Positions 1 through 11,024 of a DNA stretch of 64,000 bases are shown in pieces. A model generated the notes under the pieces. It saw nothing but the letters and a program-made list of their open reading frames with translations, was not told the origin of the DNA and made no database searches. The DNA is from Prostheceraeus crozeri (taxonomy: Eukaryota > Platyhelminthes > Polycladida > Euryleptidae), in the NCBI GenBank assembly GCA_907163375.1, contig CAJQUW010007083.1, positions 311,644 through 375,643 of the forward strand. Reading direction: 5' to 3'. The position numbers were made by a program, and so were the translations under genes. Within the stretch, counting starts at the first letter, position 1, and each line of letters starts with the position of its first letter.

Positions 1-2000
1 AACCGAACACGTTGTTTGCGTTGCATAAGGAAACTACTTATCACATACATAGCCTGGATAGGTAGACGTAACTTCAACAAAGATGACAGGATAACGTTAT
101 GAGCCAATTTGTCAAATGCCTTCGAGTAATCCAAAGTCAGGACACGCACAGCTCCCGATTTGTTGTCCAAAAAGTCAAGGATATAATGGTAGATGAGAGT
201 TGTAGCCGTTACTGTACCTTTTCCTTGATTAGGTATAAAAGCAAATTGATGAGAATTGAGTTTTGGTACCAGATAAGGCAAAATCCATTCTCTGAGAACA
301 ATCCTTTCAAACACTTTGGAAAGTACAGGAGATAAGGAAATAGGCCGAAAATGGGAAACGTTTTTAGAGTCGGGACATTTAGGAATTGGAATGACATTGG
401 CAAATTTGAACAGACGAGGAAAACTGCCAGAATGAAAGGATCTATTAAACAGATGGGCTATAACATCAGAAAGCACTTTTGAATTGTCCCTGAAAATCCA
501 ATAAGGGAGTTGGTCTGGACCACCATTGCCCTTCCTCAGGCGTGTAAGATAAAAGTCCATTTGATGACCCATCACGCATACAGGATGATCAGGTAGAGAA
601 TGATCTTCAAGATTAACGTCAGCATCAGCGAAATTCTGATTGTTGAATGAAGATGCGAAATATGAATTCAGCATATCGGCGGATAAGTCAGTAGGATAAC
701 TGGGCGATGGTTGATTTCTGGACATCTTCCGAATCACTTTCCAAGATTCACCAGCATTTCCAGAAGATAGAGCTCTTTTCAGATAATTGCGCTTCAAATA
801 AGCAATCCTTTCAATAACTAAGTTGCGAATCCTGTGATACTTAGCCATTTTATGTTTACAATATGCACGATCTCTTTCATTAATCAGCACTTTCAAAGAA
901 CTATCCATCCAAGATGGATCACAGCTGCGAATGCGAATAGTAATCCAAGGAAATGATGAATCAAAGAGATACCAAAGAACATTGTGAAATACCATCATAG
1001 CGAAATCCATGTCTTCATACTGATAAAGAATATCCCAATTGACTTTAGAGACCACGCTTTCAAAGTTCTGTTTGTTGCGTTTACAAAAATTACGAATCCG
1101 CTTCTTTGTAACAATAGTCTTTTTTCTATCATTAGGGGACCACATGACCACTGCATGGTCAGATCTTCCAATTGGAGGAGATACCTTGGCTTCGACTTCA
1201 GAATTTATATTGGTAAAGATTTGATCTAAGACTCTGTTGCCACGCGTATGAGAATATACGACTCTCTTCAAGCCAAAGGCTGCTTCCAACTCATCAATGT
1301 TATCAATCATACCGTTAAAGTCACCACATAAGATAACATGGAAAGGTGATGAAGTGATAGATGACGCAGTGTAATCCATTATATTTGTGATGCACAGAAC
1401 AGCGTCGTCATTCTTAGTAACATTCCTCCAAAACGGGTGGTAAACAGTGATCAGAAGGATAGAGTCATTGGGTAGCCATACAGGTAGGATCTCACTATCA
1501 CATGTAGACAAATGAGGAACAGAGATAGCAGATTTAGCGTTGAAAGGCATTTTGTTAGAGATAAAAATCACTATACCGCCACCATGGATATTTCGATCAC
1601 GACGGGCGATAGAATAATCCGGTATGGAGATGCTAGAAGTAGGAGTTGAATCGTCGAGCCAGGTCTCTGTAAACACAGCAATAGAAGGCGTCATGTTTTT
1701 GATTTTCAAGTCAACTTCATCCATTTTGTTACTCATAGATCTCAAATTTGTAAGAAGGACAGACGGAAGCTCCTTTACCGGGCGACCTTTACGTTGAGCC
1801 AAAACATCCTGCGTCGTAGAGCAAGAAATTAAATTCTTCAAATTAACATCCTTGACATTTCGCCGCACGCAGCTCACGACATGGGAAGTAATCCTCACCG
1901 GTATGGGATGAGCGATGGGCGCAGTAGAGAAAGGCTGGTGTTTTGGCACAGGAGACTGTACATGTAATTGGGGAAGCTTGGCCGAGGAAGTGAGGTAAAT
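1..2000 (-). CDS. CR1-like LINE, endonuclease-reverse transcriptase ORF, partial (runs off left edge)
   Basis: A single minus-strand frame is open from the TGA at 2003-2001 to position 1, about 666 codons, and is cut by the window edge. The AP-type endonuclease shows TETWLDD (about 1650-1670), GDFNG (1311-1325) and RSDHAV (about 1150-1165). The RT follows with RPISLSP (about 330-350) and LDYSKAFD with the motif A aspartate (about 110-138). The YxDD box would lie beyond the edge. The first ATG (1736) falls inside the endonuclease after its first strand (VLLTNLRS), so the true start is upstream or lost. EN plus RT in this order defines an APE-type non-LTR retrotransposon that nicks target DNA and reverse transcribes its own RNA. 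CR1-like clade is my inference from motif style. No stop in 2 kb suggests recent insertion. Confidence 0.88.
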   Translation of the reverse strand, partial: MYLTSSAKLPQLHVQSPVPKHQPFSTAPIAHPIPVRITSHVVSCVRRNVKDVNLKNLISCSTTQDVLAQRKGRPVKELPSVLLTNLRSMSNKMDEVDLKIKNMTPSIAVFTETWLDDSTPTSSISIPDYSIARRDRNIHGGGIVIFISNKMPFNAKSAISVPHLSTCDSEILPVWLPNDSILLITVYHPFWRNVTKNDDAVLCITNIMDYTASSITSSPFHVILCGDFNGMIDNIDELEAAFGLKRVVYSHTRGNRVLDQIFTNINSEVEAKVSPPIGRSDHAVVMWSPNDRKKTIVTKKRIRNFCKRNKQNFESVVSKVNWDILYQYEDMDFAMMVFHNVLWYLFDSSFPWITIRIRSCDPSWMDSSLKVLINERDRAYCKHKMAKYHRIRNLVIERIAYLKRNYLKRALSSGNAGESWKVIRKMSRNQPSPSYPTDLSADMLNSYFASSFNNQNFADADVNLEDHSLPDHPVCVMGHQMDFYLTRLRKGNGGPDQLPYWIFRDNSKVLSDVIAHLFNRSFHSGSFPRLFKFANVIPIPKCPDSKNVSHFRPISLSPVLSKVFERIVLREWILPYLVPKLNSHQFAFIPNQGKGTVTATTLIYHYILDFLDNKSGAVRVLTLDYSKAFDKLAHNVILSSLLKLRLPIQAMYVISSFLMQRKQRVR

Positions 2001-2003
2001 TCA

Positions 2004-2448
2004 AGTTGCATGACAAATTGGAAGACGAAAATTTATTGAAATTGCCAACAATATAAACATAAGGTTACATTTATTATCAATAAATCCGTCAACATTCGAA
2101 ATTACAAAATTTTCAATTTCTTGCAGCAAACTAACTGATAAGTTTGGTGGAATGTGCAAGTACACAAGTAAAATTCCATTCGACGGTAGCAAGACCCAGA
2201 TTGATTCAAAAAATTCAGGATGATTTGATACAGGGAGTTTAATTACATTCACAAAGTATTTTGGTGGTACAAGCATACACCGCCACTCATTCTATTAAGA
2301 CGGTCGGCTCTCAGCACAGAGAAAAAAGGTACTGATATCAAGGAATCTGGGATGTTCTCATTCAACCATATCTCAGTTACGCAATGTATTTGAGGTTGTT
2401 TGCTCGATACGAAAGCACGCAATTCATCGATCTTCATTAAGATGGATC
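2004..2448 (-). pseudogene. Second LINE, 5' endonuclease fragment, frameshifted
   Basis: The minus strand encodes the start of another AP endonuclease: KIDELRAFVSSKQP, then VTEIWLNENIPDS, then GGVCLY (2249-2440). After a frameshift it continues at 2276-2020 with a WVLLPSNGILLVYLH-type strand. A further frameshift near 2030 brings in a GNFN, the equivalent of the GDFN box. It differs from the LINE at 1-2000, so it is a separate family. Its right edge is interrupted by the hAT element at 2449, and its reading continues at 6334. The junction with the left-hand LINE lies somewhere around 1960-2003; no target-site duplication was identified there. Confidence 0.75.
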
Positions 2449-5400
2449 CAGGGGTGTAGTGGGGCCGGGGCGGGGCGGGCGCCGCCCCGGCAGCGTTTTT
2501 CATGGCGGCCCGCCACCAATGTTGATCCTTTATTTAATGATAATAGAATATTTTTGGCTATTTTACTATTTGGCCATTGAAAATTTCATGTGTGTAATTG
2601 CATTTCGATGTTTAAGTTATCATAAACAATTTACCATATCATACTTGTAGTCTTGATTTCGTCATCTAACTTTTCAATGGGCAATAACTGTTGGAAGTTG
2701 ACATCAGTCATAACACGTATTTTTCTCTAACCTGTGAAATCCATTAACATGCATTTTGTCAGTATCCTAATTGAAACACACATCATGCTCCATACTCCAA
2801 ACTTATCAATGCAATCAACATTAAAATAAAATCAAGTGTTTTGCAAGACATTGGCAAGAAGCTTCCTGTTTACACAACAGCGATACCTCTCGTCATGCAC
2901 TTCTTATGCGGATATTCGTTGATGTGATTCTCATTACCTCCTCTCATCAGAGTTGAGGCAAAATCCAAGTCAATCATTGTTTCATTTTGGAATCTGTCAA
3001 CGGCGTCAAAGCTCACTTCTTTCACACATTTCATACGCAAAGTACGTTCCTCTCGTCAGCTCTTAAAATGAAACGCAGGAATACAGAAGAAAAGTGCATT
3101 ACTGATTTTTTTACGCCAAATCCGAAGAGACCAAGGACTGAGCTTCGCACACCATTAATAAGCGATCCACAAAATCCAACTTCCTCCCAGAATCAAACGA
3201 GCGATTCAACGTCGACATCTACACCATCTGTGGTGAGCAATTATGTGTTTTACCATTAATAATACAAAACCTTGAATTTTTTTAAAACATATGAAACACA
3301 ATTAGATTTAGTTTTTTACGTTAATTCAATTGCTAGGACCAAGGAACGTTTTCTGAGCATTACTTTTTACAAAACATAACTGTTAGGTATATGCCAATGA
3401 ATATTCAATTTGAAATGATAATTGTAAAACTCCTAAAGACGTTACATTGTTTTAGTATTTTCTGAATGTTTAAACACGCGATATTCTAATGAATATTAAT
3501 AATAGGATATTAAAATAGTTTGTAGATTTCTTGTACTTTAAACTTAACTCAAATTTGACACGCCATCAAAACTTACATTTCAACTTACTTCAACAGAGTT
3601 TGTACCATTTATATTACACTTCATAGTTATACGTATGTGCTTTTCAATAGAGTTACAAGTGGTCCCCGGTAATTGATGAGTATTACATGTAGATGTCTAG
3701 TTGATGAAATAGTTGACTAAGTATCATAACTCACTTACGTAATTAAAGAATACCATTTAGGTGTATCTCTAAGAAGAGGTTTTCCTTTTCAGAATCAATG
3801 GCCTACAGTATGGTCTGAAAGGTCTGGAAGGAGAAGATGGAACTGTACCCTTGGTTGACATGCTCTGGTGGGAAATTAGGCTGCGCTGCATGTATTGATG
3901 TTGGTAATACACACGGAAGAACAGTATCAGGATCGTCAGTATCTATGCCATGGATGCAATCAGAAATAGGTGCAACGGGTGACTCTCGAGAAAAACAGTT
4001 GAAATCCCTTCGAAAAAAGATAAGCAGCCATGCATTGTCCCATGCACACGAAGCGTGTTTAAGAGTTTTTAATGACGCTAAGAAGCAAATTATGGAAAAT
4101 ATTATAGACCGAATGAATTTATCAGATATTGAGACTACAACAAGGGTTTTTAGGACCGCTTATTATATGTCAAAGCAAGACCGCCCTTACAGTGACCATA
4201 CAGATCTTTTAGAGCTCCAAGTTCTGAATGGGATCGACATAGGATCAGGCCTGAGGTCTCGTTTCAGCGCGACAGCCATAATTGATCACATAGCAAGTGT
4301 GATGAAAAGTACAATTTTTAAGAAAATTGTGGGATTAGGACGGAAAATATCTGTTCTTGTAGATGAAAGCACTGCTTTTGGGAAGTCTGTTCTCATCGTT
4401 TACCTTAAAAGTCCAGATTTCAGAGAACGAGTCTGACTCTGAATTCTTTTTCCTGGACTTGATTGAGTTACCAGCGCAGAATTCTCAAGCCATTATGGAT
4501 GCACTTTGTAGCTGTTTGGAAAAATATGGATTTTCCTATGCCTATCTAGAGGCTCACCTTCTTGCATTTGCCAGTGACAGAGCTAGTGTTATGCTAGGTA
4601 GGAAAGCTGGTGTTGGCACCCTTCTTAAGCAAAAGTTGCCCCGAATAGTTTGTGGCACTGTCTAAATCATAGATTAGAACTAGCGGTGGGAGATGCCGTT
4701 AATGAAGTACATGGTATGAGTCATTTTCAGATTTTTATTGGAAATCATTGTACAGTACTTCTCCAAAAAATATTCGCGAGCTGCAACAATGTGCGACCTC
4801 TCTTGAAGAAAATTTGCTTAAGATCGGAAAGATTTTTGATATACGTTGGGTATCTAGCTCTTTTCGGACTGTGAGAGCAGTTTTAAACAACTACGAGTCG
4901 TTGTATGAGCATTTCATGGCATGCCATATTGACAGTAATCGCACGGGCAGTGAAAGACAGTCCTTTAAAGGATTGTCTAACAAACTATCTTCCACTCAAT
5001 TTCTGCTGGAACTGGCCGCAATGCACGATGCCCTATTTGAACTTTCCGAATTATTGTGTATTCTTCAGGATAGGAAAACGACGGTGGACAAAGCAGATAG
5101 AGCTGTCCTTCGAACTATCTATCGTTTTCAAGTGATGAAAGATAGACCAGGTACACAAGTAGTTCAGGCCAAACAGTCAATCAGAGACATGCGGTATGGT
5201 AATGTACCTTTACATGCGAACGATCGGTCGGTCCAATTCAACTGTAATCAGTTCTTAACGAGTCTAATAAATTACATGAATGCGCGTTTGTTCAATGTCA
5301 AGGATGAAAATGCCGGAAGATCCTAGAATGCTCAAATTGGCCAGAAACCCCAAATTTAGATTACGGTAAAGCAGTATTGATAAGTCTATGTCAGAGAGTT

Positions 5401-6325
5401 CAAATAAATATTTCGGAACCATTGATTTGCAGTGACTTCAATGATTATATTGAGAATCTTGGCAGAGGACGAATGCCGACTTATTTGCGTCAACTAAAGA
5501 GTTGTATCGATGTTGTACCCTGCACTGTAAACTCCTCACCACGAAAGCTGCCACGAACTCGCCACGAAACTCGCCACGAATGTAGTACTGCTGAGTGCGA
5601 GCGCGGCTTCAGTGCCATGAACATTATATACACCGACCTTCGTAACAAATTCTTAGTGAAGAATGTTTCGTCTTTGATGTTCATCAAGCTGCAAGGTCCA
5701 CCACTCAACCAATGGAAACCGAATGAATATGTCCTTTCGTGGCTTCGAAATCATCGATCAGCAACCGACACGCAAACTAGAGTGGCAACTTCACGTGATA
5801 CATCGAAGTCAGGATTGTGGGATTTTTTTTTGAATATCAGTACATGTAATATAACTTCATTGACTTCTTGATCGTCGTTTTCCATTTCATTATTGAATAA
5901 TATATCTAAGTCTACATTCTTATCATAGGCATACAGGCTAGGATAAATTGTACAAGATACCAGCAGTATTCGTTAAAATGCATATTGTAAGGACTACTTA
6001 CTGTTTGTACGCCTGAGTTCATCAACTTTATTTGTCAGTCTATTTCTAGTCGAGTCCTTGTTATCGTCCTTTAAATAAGTATTGAACTGTTACGCATGGT
6101 CAATAGCTATCAAGTAGTCCTACACTTTTAGGGAGCTACTGGTAAATGAATGATAGTTCAATCTTACACATTTAGATGTAGGTCATCATAAGTAAAAATA
6201 ACGCTAAGTTACAAGATGGTATGTCTGGATAAATTCATGTAGGTCAACCAACATCAAGTTTTTTTGTGAATAAGGTCGAGAGCGATGACCGCCCCGCCAC
6301 CTCTGTAAATAGGACTACACCCCTG
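2449..6325. mobile_element. hAT DNA transposon with TIRs and 8-bp TSD
   Basis: The 12-bp terminal inverted repeats are CAGGGGTGTAGT at 2449-2460 and ACTACACCCCTG at 6314-6325. They are flanked by identical 8-bp copies of gatggatc at 2441-2448 and 6326-6333, the hAT signature. The termini are GC-rich inside the TIR (2459-2515). The element is 3877 bp and carries a broken hAT transposase on the plus strand. It inserted into the endonuclease of the second LINE. Confidence 0.95.
3068..5871 (+). pseudogene. hAT transposase, multiply frameshifted (ZBED/KIAA1586-like type)
   Basis: The pieces are collinear. The N-terminal exon starts at ATG 3068 and ends near a GTGAGC donor at 3232. A tttccttttcag acceptor sits near 3793. 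Coding continues 3837-4430, 4415-4650, 4650-4740, 4748-5326 and 5377-5871. Visible hAT features are VDESTAFG (about 4358), FASDRASVMLG (about 4570-4600), the C-x2-H block HCLNHRLELA (about 4652-4685), RWVSSSF (about 4842) and the C-terminal dimerisation motif ECERGFSAMN (about 5596-5625). At least four frameshifts or stops separate them, so it cannot make a transposase. The resemblance to vertebrate KIAA1586-type domesticated hAT proteins is from memory of the family. No BED finger was recognised. Confidence 0.88.
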
Positions 6326-6333
6326 GATGGATC

Positions 6334-6400
6334 TGATGTTGAGAAGAGCAAGGTTTGGTAAGTAGAAGCAGAGATGAACGCTGTCATCCAACGCAAAATT
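6334..6400 (-). pseudogene. Upstream continuation of the second LINE, beyond the hAT insertion
   Basis: On the minus strand this reads a short NLALLNIRSI stretch, the strand preceding KIDELRAFV at 2420-2440. Taking one TSD copy and removing the hAT joins the two sides in frame. Only about 20-30 codons are recognisable, and no further coding is seen to the right. Confidence 0.6.
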
Positions 6401-8079
6401 TTATCAGTCATGTCTGAATGCCAAGAGAATAACCTGGTGAAATCATTGTTTGATTAAGTCTTCCTTTGTTTTAACTTGGCGAAAAATTTAGGGAATTATG
6501 CGTAAGCAAACTTGGCTATCAATAATAACTTATCTCTGTTAAGATGGAAATTTGAATTAATGGAACAAAAGCTAAATTTCTTTGTGATAGATGTCAGCAT
6601 TTGTATTAAGTGAGTTTTAAAACATGAAATGCGGAACATGAGTGATAGTCATAGTGAGAAGGGAGAAATCTGATGCTTTTGTTGTCATCAGCTCACATTT
6701 TCTGCAACATTATTGCCACGTTTACTTCATGAATTGATCAATAAATTCTTACAGGATAAATTTTGTGAAGAGTGACACGTATGTCGATGCTAAAATGACA
6801 CCGATGAAAAGCTGCAATCGATGATTACTTTGCAATTAAAACAAGTTTTCTATCATACTTCAGCCATGTTCAGATTATCAACTGGAGACCATAAACTCAG
6901 AAATCCGACTTCTCGATTTTGTTTTAATTTAGAATTGATAAAATTTTTTTGCTCGTTTATGCACTAATCTAACGTAAATGTTGTTAGATATTGTAATAAT
7001 CACATGAGTGAAACAAGCAATAGCTGCATATTCTTTTCCTAATCCTGGGATTCCAATATCTATTGGCCCAAGAGTACTACAGGTATTTCAAAATTTTATA
7101 TACGTATAAGGCCGACCGGGTCTTTTTGACCCGAAGACGCTTAGACCAGAAATGTGTGCGCCGACTAATTCTTTGCTTCTTTTGATTTAGCAAGCAGATG
7201 AAGTGAGCACGACTGCTTTACGTAGGTACTATGAGAAGTAGCAAAAAAGAAATACCAAGCAAATTTTTCCAAAAATCCCATGAGAAATACTCGAGTAGAC
7301 CTACATCCCTGTGGGAACGCATCTTGCTAATATCAACAGATTATCTGGCGAGGTAGCGATTTTGTGGATAATTTTTGAAGGTTCATTTTCATGTAAAAAC
7401 TATCTCCGCATGTGAAAATGGTCATCATCTATCCAAAAACATGTGTAAAATTAAAAAACGACAGTTGGCGAAAAAGTTGCTATAATTGGTTGGTAGATAT
7501 TTGTTTGCTATTGCGAGTTGATTTTTCGCCAACCGGCGAAATCGTGGATATTGTAGCAACTAATTAGTGGTAAGTAGTAATGTTCGTATATTACCTTCGC
7601 ATGAACATATATTGTATACTCAGTCTGATCTGATAAAAAGGGATTTTTTTTAATTCACGAAGGCTTAAACTAAAAAAGCATTTATCTTCCATAAATGTCG
7701 CAGTAAATACTATGATATTATTCAAATATTTGTCATTGTTGTAAATTGTTGAATGTCAAGAGATGTTATGAAAATTGATTTATGCGGATTCTCTATATTC
7801 TTATCATTATCAAAGAATGACAGTCTGCACTTATTTCTTAAATAGATTAGCCTCATGTGGGGGATAGTGAGGAGGTGAGGGAGAAAATAGAGTCTCGGCT
7901 GTAGAGGCGGATTACTAAAGAAAATAAGAGAGAAAGTCAAAAGTAAAAGGTGACATGTAGAGCACGAATTGTCGGCGGCGAACTTCGCCAGCTAATATCC
8001 CGCAAATATGACTGAACTGTAGCATGATATTCTGCAGCTGACATTCGCCAGTTTTTCGCAAGATTCGTTCCCACAGGGT
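6401..8079. other. Non-coding AT-rich stretch
   Basis: No convincing coding sequence. A 5-bp-stem hairpin gggtc-ttttt-gaccc lies near 7117-7131. A loose inverted pair of ttggcgaaaaa and ttttcgccaa lies at about 7465 and 7523. The short minus-strand ORFs at 7722-8210 are unrecognised and look like chance frames. Confidence 0.5.
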
Positions 8080-8888
8080 ATGGACAAAGAACATGTTCGA
8101 GCTCTTGAATTGAGTGTGATGAGAGGTGCATCAAGTTGACTCGCTACTCTTCCTTTGAAATCGGAAGATTTTACATTGAATAAAAGGGAATTTTTTGACA
8201 CAATCAACATTCTATATAGATGGAAGCCAAAGTTCCTGCTGTCAAGCTGTGCATGTGGTAAACCATTTGATGTTGATCATGCGATGTCATGTTTGAAAGG
8301 CGGCTTCATTCACCAACGACATGATAACTTAAGGGATCTTTTCCGTTATCTAATGAAAAATATTTTCAATGATGTTCAGATAGAGCCTCATCTACAACCT
8401 TTGACTGGTGAAGTTTTCAATAAGAGTGCGAATATTGCAGACGATGCCCGTGTAGATGTGAGTGCACGCAGCTTTTTTCGATCAAAGGTCAACGCGCATT
8501 TTTTGACGTGAGGGCTTTCAGCCCCTTTGCGAAAAGTCATTTGAGTCAAAAGCTGAAAATCGCGTTCCACAACAATGAATCGGAGAAGAAGCGACAGTAT
8601 AACCGTCGAATAATTGAAGTAGAACACGGTTCCTTTACAGCACTCGTCTTTACTCCTTACGGTGGATGTGGAAGGGAGACCAACAAAGTGATTTGCATTC
8701 TAGCTGAACATCTAGCAGAAAAGAGAACCATCGATCTGAGCAAAGTCACTCAATGGATCCGAGCAAAGATCTCCTTCCACCTTGTGAAATCTGCGGTGCT
8801 ATGCCTTCGAGGTTCTCGTGGGAAACCTCACATTCCGATCTTGACAATGTTGAGATTTGGAGCTAACTTACATAACTTCAATTTGTAA
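8080..8888 (+). pseudogene. C-terminal zinc-binding and nuclease-like region of an RT element, fragment
   Basis: The reading begins around ATG 8080 and has a TGA at 8137-8139 where the block would be expected to continue (GASS-stop-LATLPL). It then runs open to 8511. A one-base frameshift near 8490 moves it into the frame ending at 8888. Visible features are a CCHC-like cluster CACGKPFDVDHAMSC (about 8248-8295), RHDNLRDL (about 8317-8340), DDARVDVSA (about 8440-8465) and, after the shift, FFDVRAFSPF (about 8498-8530). A Cys-rich knuckle followed by spaced acidic residues matches the layout of restriction-like endonuclease domains at the end of R2/NeSL-type non-LTR elements. I know the block as common in invertebrate mobile-element proteins; assigning nuclease activity is inference. 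No RT domain is found upstream. Confidence 0.6.
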
Positions 8889-9921
8889 TGAAAATCTTTT
8901 GTACCTTATTTTTTTATGGTTGTGGCTTGAAGATGTTTGTCGAAAATATAATATTTACTTCTTAATAAGCATCCTAACTAAGCGGAAATTAAGCTGATTG
9001 TCAAGGGAATTTCATGAACCGTATTTTAATGGAAGTCTTCATAAAAAAGTCGCGATATCATTCATGCTTTCTTTGCTGGAATTTCAAGTTTTTGATTCAA
9101 TTTTCACCGGCATGATTTTATGATTCGATCACTAAATTCATGTTTCATTTCTTCAATCTGAATGGTGATGTGGACCCATCTACATCTTTCAAAGTTAATT
9201 GAAATCATTATCTTTGATTCTGTGATTTTGCTCTGCCAGTGGCAGGTTGCCTGTGATATGATCTCGCTTAAGAAACTATTATTGAGGTTGAGCATGAAAG
9301 TAATAGGAACCCACCGAATTGCGAATTGAACAAACATTAAATCTCCAAGGCTGTCTTGACACTGAGAATCTGTGAAATACCATCATTCCTTCTGCATTAC
9401 AATCATGGTCACTCAATTCCGTGGTAGTTACTTCAAAACTGCAAAATTTGCATATCTGACATTTGGTGACAATACCACCTGCATCTCCCTCGAGTTCATT
9501 TAATAAAATCGAAAGTGTGTACACATTGGGCATTTAATAATTGCACTCTACCTAATATCCCCACTCTATGATGCTTTGGTGCTATTTCATGAAGTCCAAA
9601 CAAAAAATTGAGAGCTTTATTCTGTTTCTTATCTCAAAAATTTCGTGTGGGTTATAAATGGTTTTGCACATAGAAATCCGACTTTTTCGTTATTGACTAG
9701 AATGGAAAACAGCTTGTATCCTCCTTGTCATTTCCTTTTCTGCTCCTCTGTCTTCTCGCATAGATTCATAGATTGAAATATTTATTGGCAAAATACTATG
9801 CAAATGCTTGATCAGAAAAAATAAACGCTAATTTCTGAAAGTAAAGTGTTTGTAGGATCACCGCCGTGCACGTCGGTTGTCACTCAACAGTGACCGAGCG
9901 AGAACAAGTACTTGTAAAGCA
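8889..9921. other. Spacer with one unrecognised minus-strand open stretch
   Basis: Two overlapping minus-strand frames (9533-9279 and 9337-9104) include a short Cys cluster KCQICKFC followed by LSDHDC. That could be a decayed zinc-finger piece of a transposase, but no family is recognised. Nothing else is seen. Confidence 0.3.
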
Positions 9922-9929
9922 CTAAATAC

Positions 9930-11016
9930 CAGTGGCGTCGCGTGCGCCCATACCATAGGCCTTTACTCGGCATTGGAATACTAATTCTATACCAGACATT
10001 TCTATGTTACAACATTAATTTCCATAAAAGTTGAATTTTTAATAACAATTTCCCGAACATTTTTTAAGGCCAAGTGAATGTGCACATGAGACGTGATTGC
10101 TCATGTCTCTTAACCGCCTTACTCAAGAAACTGATAACTATATCCCCTCTCTTTCCAGACTACATTTTCTCGAGAAAAAAGGAGGCTAGGTCAACAGTTT
10201 CTTTCTCATGGCCGGTCAGCCGCTCACATGTTTGAAATTTTGATGCATTAAAATGTCTTGTGTATTTCTTATTTCTTTCTCTGTGAGTAGGCTACTTTCA
10301 ATTTTTATATCAGGTGTTGGCACATTGCTTGACGGCTGTCATCTTTTCAATATATTCCCTTGGGACGAAAGGCGTGGTTATGATCTCATCTGCAGTACTA
10401 AACATAGCGTTACATCAGTCACGTAAAAATAAATTATGGAATTCTACCGAATCTGGGTGTTCGAGTCAGATGCATTACTCTGCATTCATTGGAGAACGCT
10501 CATCATCTGATGGCAGTCTTGTCTGAACGTCAACCATCTGCCACTGTTGACGTAGTGGCCTCTCTGACATAAAGCGAATCCAGGAATAATTGGGTTGCGC
10601 TTCCCTTACTATATTTAAGTACCGAGCCTCGATCAAGAATCGCGTAGAATTTCATTGCAAAAATTGGAGAAGGCAAAGCATTATGTCAATCGGAAAAGCC
10701 AATTTTGGCGGGGGCGCGTGCGCTTACCACCTCACACGCACACAACTCTCTTTCGCTCTGTCTGAACATCAATGCTTCGTCTGAACACACGACTAGCTTG
10801 TATGTCTAATTGTTCGAAGAAAACAGATTCGAGCACGTGCTGCAAAACTGTTCAATGAGATTGAGCGTCTGATTTTGAGTCGGAAAGCTGTGCACAGCTG
10901 TCACGAGAAGCTATCGAATTTAAATGAATGACGGCACTTTTCATTTTCATAATTGTTGGAAAATTATTTTTTGAGGATGCGCCGAAGGCCTCGCAGGTAC
11001 GGAGAAGACGCCACTG
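9930..11016. mobile_element. Non-autonomous hAT-like element
   Basis: Termini CAGTGGCGTC (9930-9939) and GACGCCACTG (11007-11016) are perfect inverted repeats. The 8-bp flanks ctaaatac (9922-9929) and gtaaatac (11017-11024) match at 7 of 8 positions, as for a hAT TSD. The 1087-bp interior has only short ORFs (for example 10314-10526) with no transposase motif. Confidence 0.82.
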
Positions 11017-11024
11017 GTAAATAC

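Noticed and set aside
3837-5871. A domesticated host gene related to KIAA1586
   Set aside because: The coding pieces lie inside an element with intact TIRs and TSD and are full of frameshifts, so it is a dead transposon, not a host gene.
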